A DNA stretch of 5,938 nucleotides from DATKHF01 sp035510355 (GTDB lineage Bacteria; Patescibacteriota; Saccharimonadia; Saccharimonadales; UBA4665): assembly GCA_035510355.1 (NCBI GenBank), contig DATKHF010000012.1:1-5938 (forward strand), in the 5' to 3' direction. This document shows, one piece after another, positions 5,543 through 5,938 of this stretch (position 1 is its first letter; each line of letters starts with the position of its first letter). Position numbers and translations under genes: made by a program. The notes beneath the pieces were generated by a model. It made no database searches, was not told the DNA's origin, and saw only the letters and a program-made list of their open reading frames with translations.

Positions 5543-5548
5543 GTCCTA

Positions 5549-5557
5549 ATTATCTCA
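5549..5557 (-). promoter_or_regulatory. Extended -10 promoter of the protease-like gene (leaderless)
   Basis: On the minus strand, TG (5557-5556), one base, then GATAAT (5554-5549) form an extended -10 without a clear -35. Six nt (TAGGAC) separate it from the ATG at 5542, so transcription should begin at or next to the start codon. AGGA here is too close to the ATG to act as a Shine-Dalgarno. Confidence 0.45.
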
Positions 5558-5605
5558 CGTACGACAGAAGTGTACTTGGTTAAAGTACATAATCTCTGTT
5601 AATCG

Positions 5606-5719
5606 CTATAGTGGCCGATCAACATACTCCTGACACAGTCGCTCAAAGACGGCATTGGTCCAGCGGAGAGTTTCGTAAGCAATAGCTGCGGATAGTAGTT
5701 GCCTAAGTAGGTGACCGTT
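5606..5719 (-). pseudogene. Possible C-terminal remnant of a broken gene
   Basis: Between stops at 5722-5720 and 5608-5606 (minus strand) lie 37 open codons with a protein-like composition: LLSAAIAYETLRWTN, then AVFERLCQEYVDRPL and a stop. It has no start codon. Upstream in the same frame an ATG at 5749 opens MHDDQIG and ends at TGA. I cannot name a family; it may be a decayed transposase or other gene end, or chance. Apart from this, 5558-5758 shows nothing I can support. Confidence 0.2.
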
Positions 5720-5768
5720 TTATAATCAGCCTATCTGGTCGTCATGCATTTTAACATTAATATGTATA

Positions 5769-5796
5769 TTGACACTATGTATTTTAGTAGTATAAT
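5769..5796 (+). promoter_or_regulatory. Consensus sigma-70-type promoter of the AAA ATPase gene (leaderless)
   Basis: TTGACA (5769-5774), a 16-bp spacer and TATAAT (5791-5796) are both perfect consensus hexamers. Seven nt (ACATAGT) separate the -10 from the ATG at 5804, so transcription would begin at or one base before the start codon. There is no Shine-Dalgarno. Confidence 0.7.
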
Positions 5797-5803
5797 ACAT
5801 AGT
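5774..5803. promoter_or_regulatory. 10-bp perfect inverted repeat inside the promoter, likely operator
   Basis: ACTATGTATT (5774-5783) and AATACATAGT (5794-5803) are perfect reverse complements with a 10-nt centre. The half-sites are about two helical turns apart and cover the spacer, the -10 and the bases up to the ATG. A bound dimer would block RNA polymerase. A related TATGTATATT copy lies at 5761-5770 as a direct repeat 15 bp upstream. Confidence 0.45.
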
Positions 5804-5938
5804 ATGCTAGACCGAGTAATAGAAAAACACGTCCATACCTACTTACAGGGCGAAGACCACAAGATATTTTTTATCTGGGGGCCACGGAGAAGTGGGAAAA
5901 CCACACTGCTTGAGGAGCTTGCACCTGAGTTAAAAGTG
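5804..5938 (+). CDS. AAA ATPase, ATP-binding protein (AAA_14/DUF4143 type), N-terminal part, cut by the window edge
   Basis: Forty-five codons are in the window and the frame is still open at the edge. The protein starts MLDRVIEKHVHTYLQ, followed by the first strand KIFFIWG and a Walker A motif GPRRSGKTT (residues 26-34), whose Lys32 and Thr33 would bind ATP phosphates and magnesium. A short amphipathic N-terminal helix directly before the P-loop with the GPRR-[ST]-GKTT variant is typical of the AAA_14 ATPases with a C-terminal DUF4143 domain. These normally have about 380-420 residues, are often found as stand-alone genes in bacteria and archaea, and their role is poorly known. The start is fixed by the promoter geometry: ATG 5804 lies 7 nt after TATAAT. 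The C-terminal domain is outside the window, so the subfamily is not proven. Confidence 0.8.
   Translation, partial: MLDRVIEKHVHTYLQGEDHKIFFIWGPRRSGKTTLLEELAPELKV

Noticed and set aside
5720..5749. Recoded UGA (as in Gracilibacteria/SR1) joining MHDDQIG to the remnant at 5606-5719
   Set aside because: A TAA follows two codons after the TGA, so the frame would still end, and the other genes here make no use of in-frame TGA.
1..5938. CRISPR arrays, tRNA or rRNA genes, intact insertion sequences
   Set aside because: No regularly spaced repeats, cloverleaf-like segments, conserved rRNA stretches or transposase with flanking inverted repeats were seen.

Overview
The window looks like part of a Candidate Phyla Radiation genome, most likely Candidatus Saccharibacteria (TM7). 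The best lineage clue is the secreted protein at 3960-4595, which has the DCNSNAI...CG layout and GRP..ATNAMTAGRQ block that I associate with a surface-protein family of that group. Compact genes, an 8-bp gene overlap and starts placed directly on promoters fit this. The assignment is inference from recalled family resemblance, not from a marker gene.

Layout. (1) At 1-427 (minus) is the N-terminal 142 codons of a polysaccharide flippase cut by the left edge; this part is visibly more AT-rich than its neighbours. (2) At 547-780 is a 77-residue two-helix membrane protein. (3) At 885-3162 is a tight pair: UDP-glucose 6-dehydrogenase (ugd) and UDP-glucuronate decarboxylase (UDP-xylose synthase). 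Together they convert UDP-glucose to UDP-glucuronate and then to UDP-xylose. (4) At 3303-3758 is a membrane-anchored protein with a beta-rich outer domain that appears to start at CTG. It overlaps by 8 bp a family 2 glycosyltransferase that stops being a glycosyltransferase near 4026-4042. (5) Coming the other way, a secreted surface protein (4595 leftward) loses its own sequence at the same point, so two convergent genes are truncated at one junction. (6) At 4838-5542 (minus) is a proteasome-like Ntn-hydrolase with the threonine nucleophile, Asp and Lys positions recognisable. (7) At 5804-5938 is the start of an AAA ATPase with a Walker A motif, cut by the right edge, behind a consensus promoter and a 10-bp inverted repeat.

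How the genes fit together. The flippase, the nucleotide-sugar enzymes, the anchored protein and the glycosyltransferase suggest an envelope polysaccharide locus, with UDP-glucuronate and/or UDP-xylose as donors. The protease-like gene and the AAA ATPase look like separate units. Three genes (547, 5542 minus, 5804) have a -10 hexamer ending 6-7 nt before the ATG, which predicts leaderless mRNAs. Others (3303, 3751, 4595 minus) have Shine-Dalgarno sequences, so both kinds of initiation appear to be used here.
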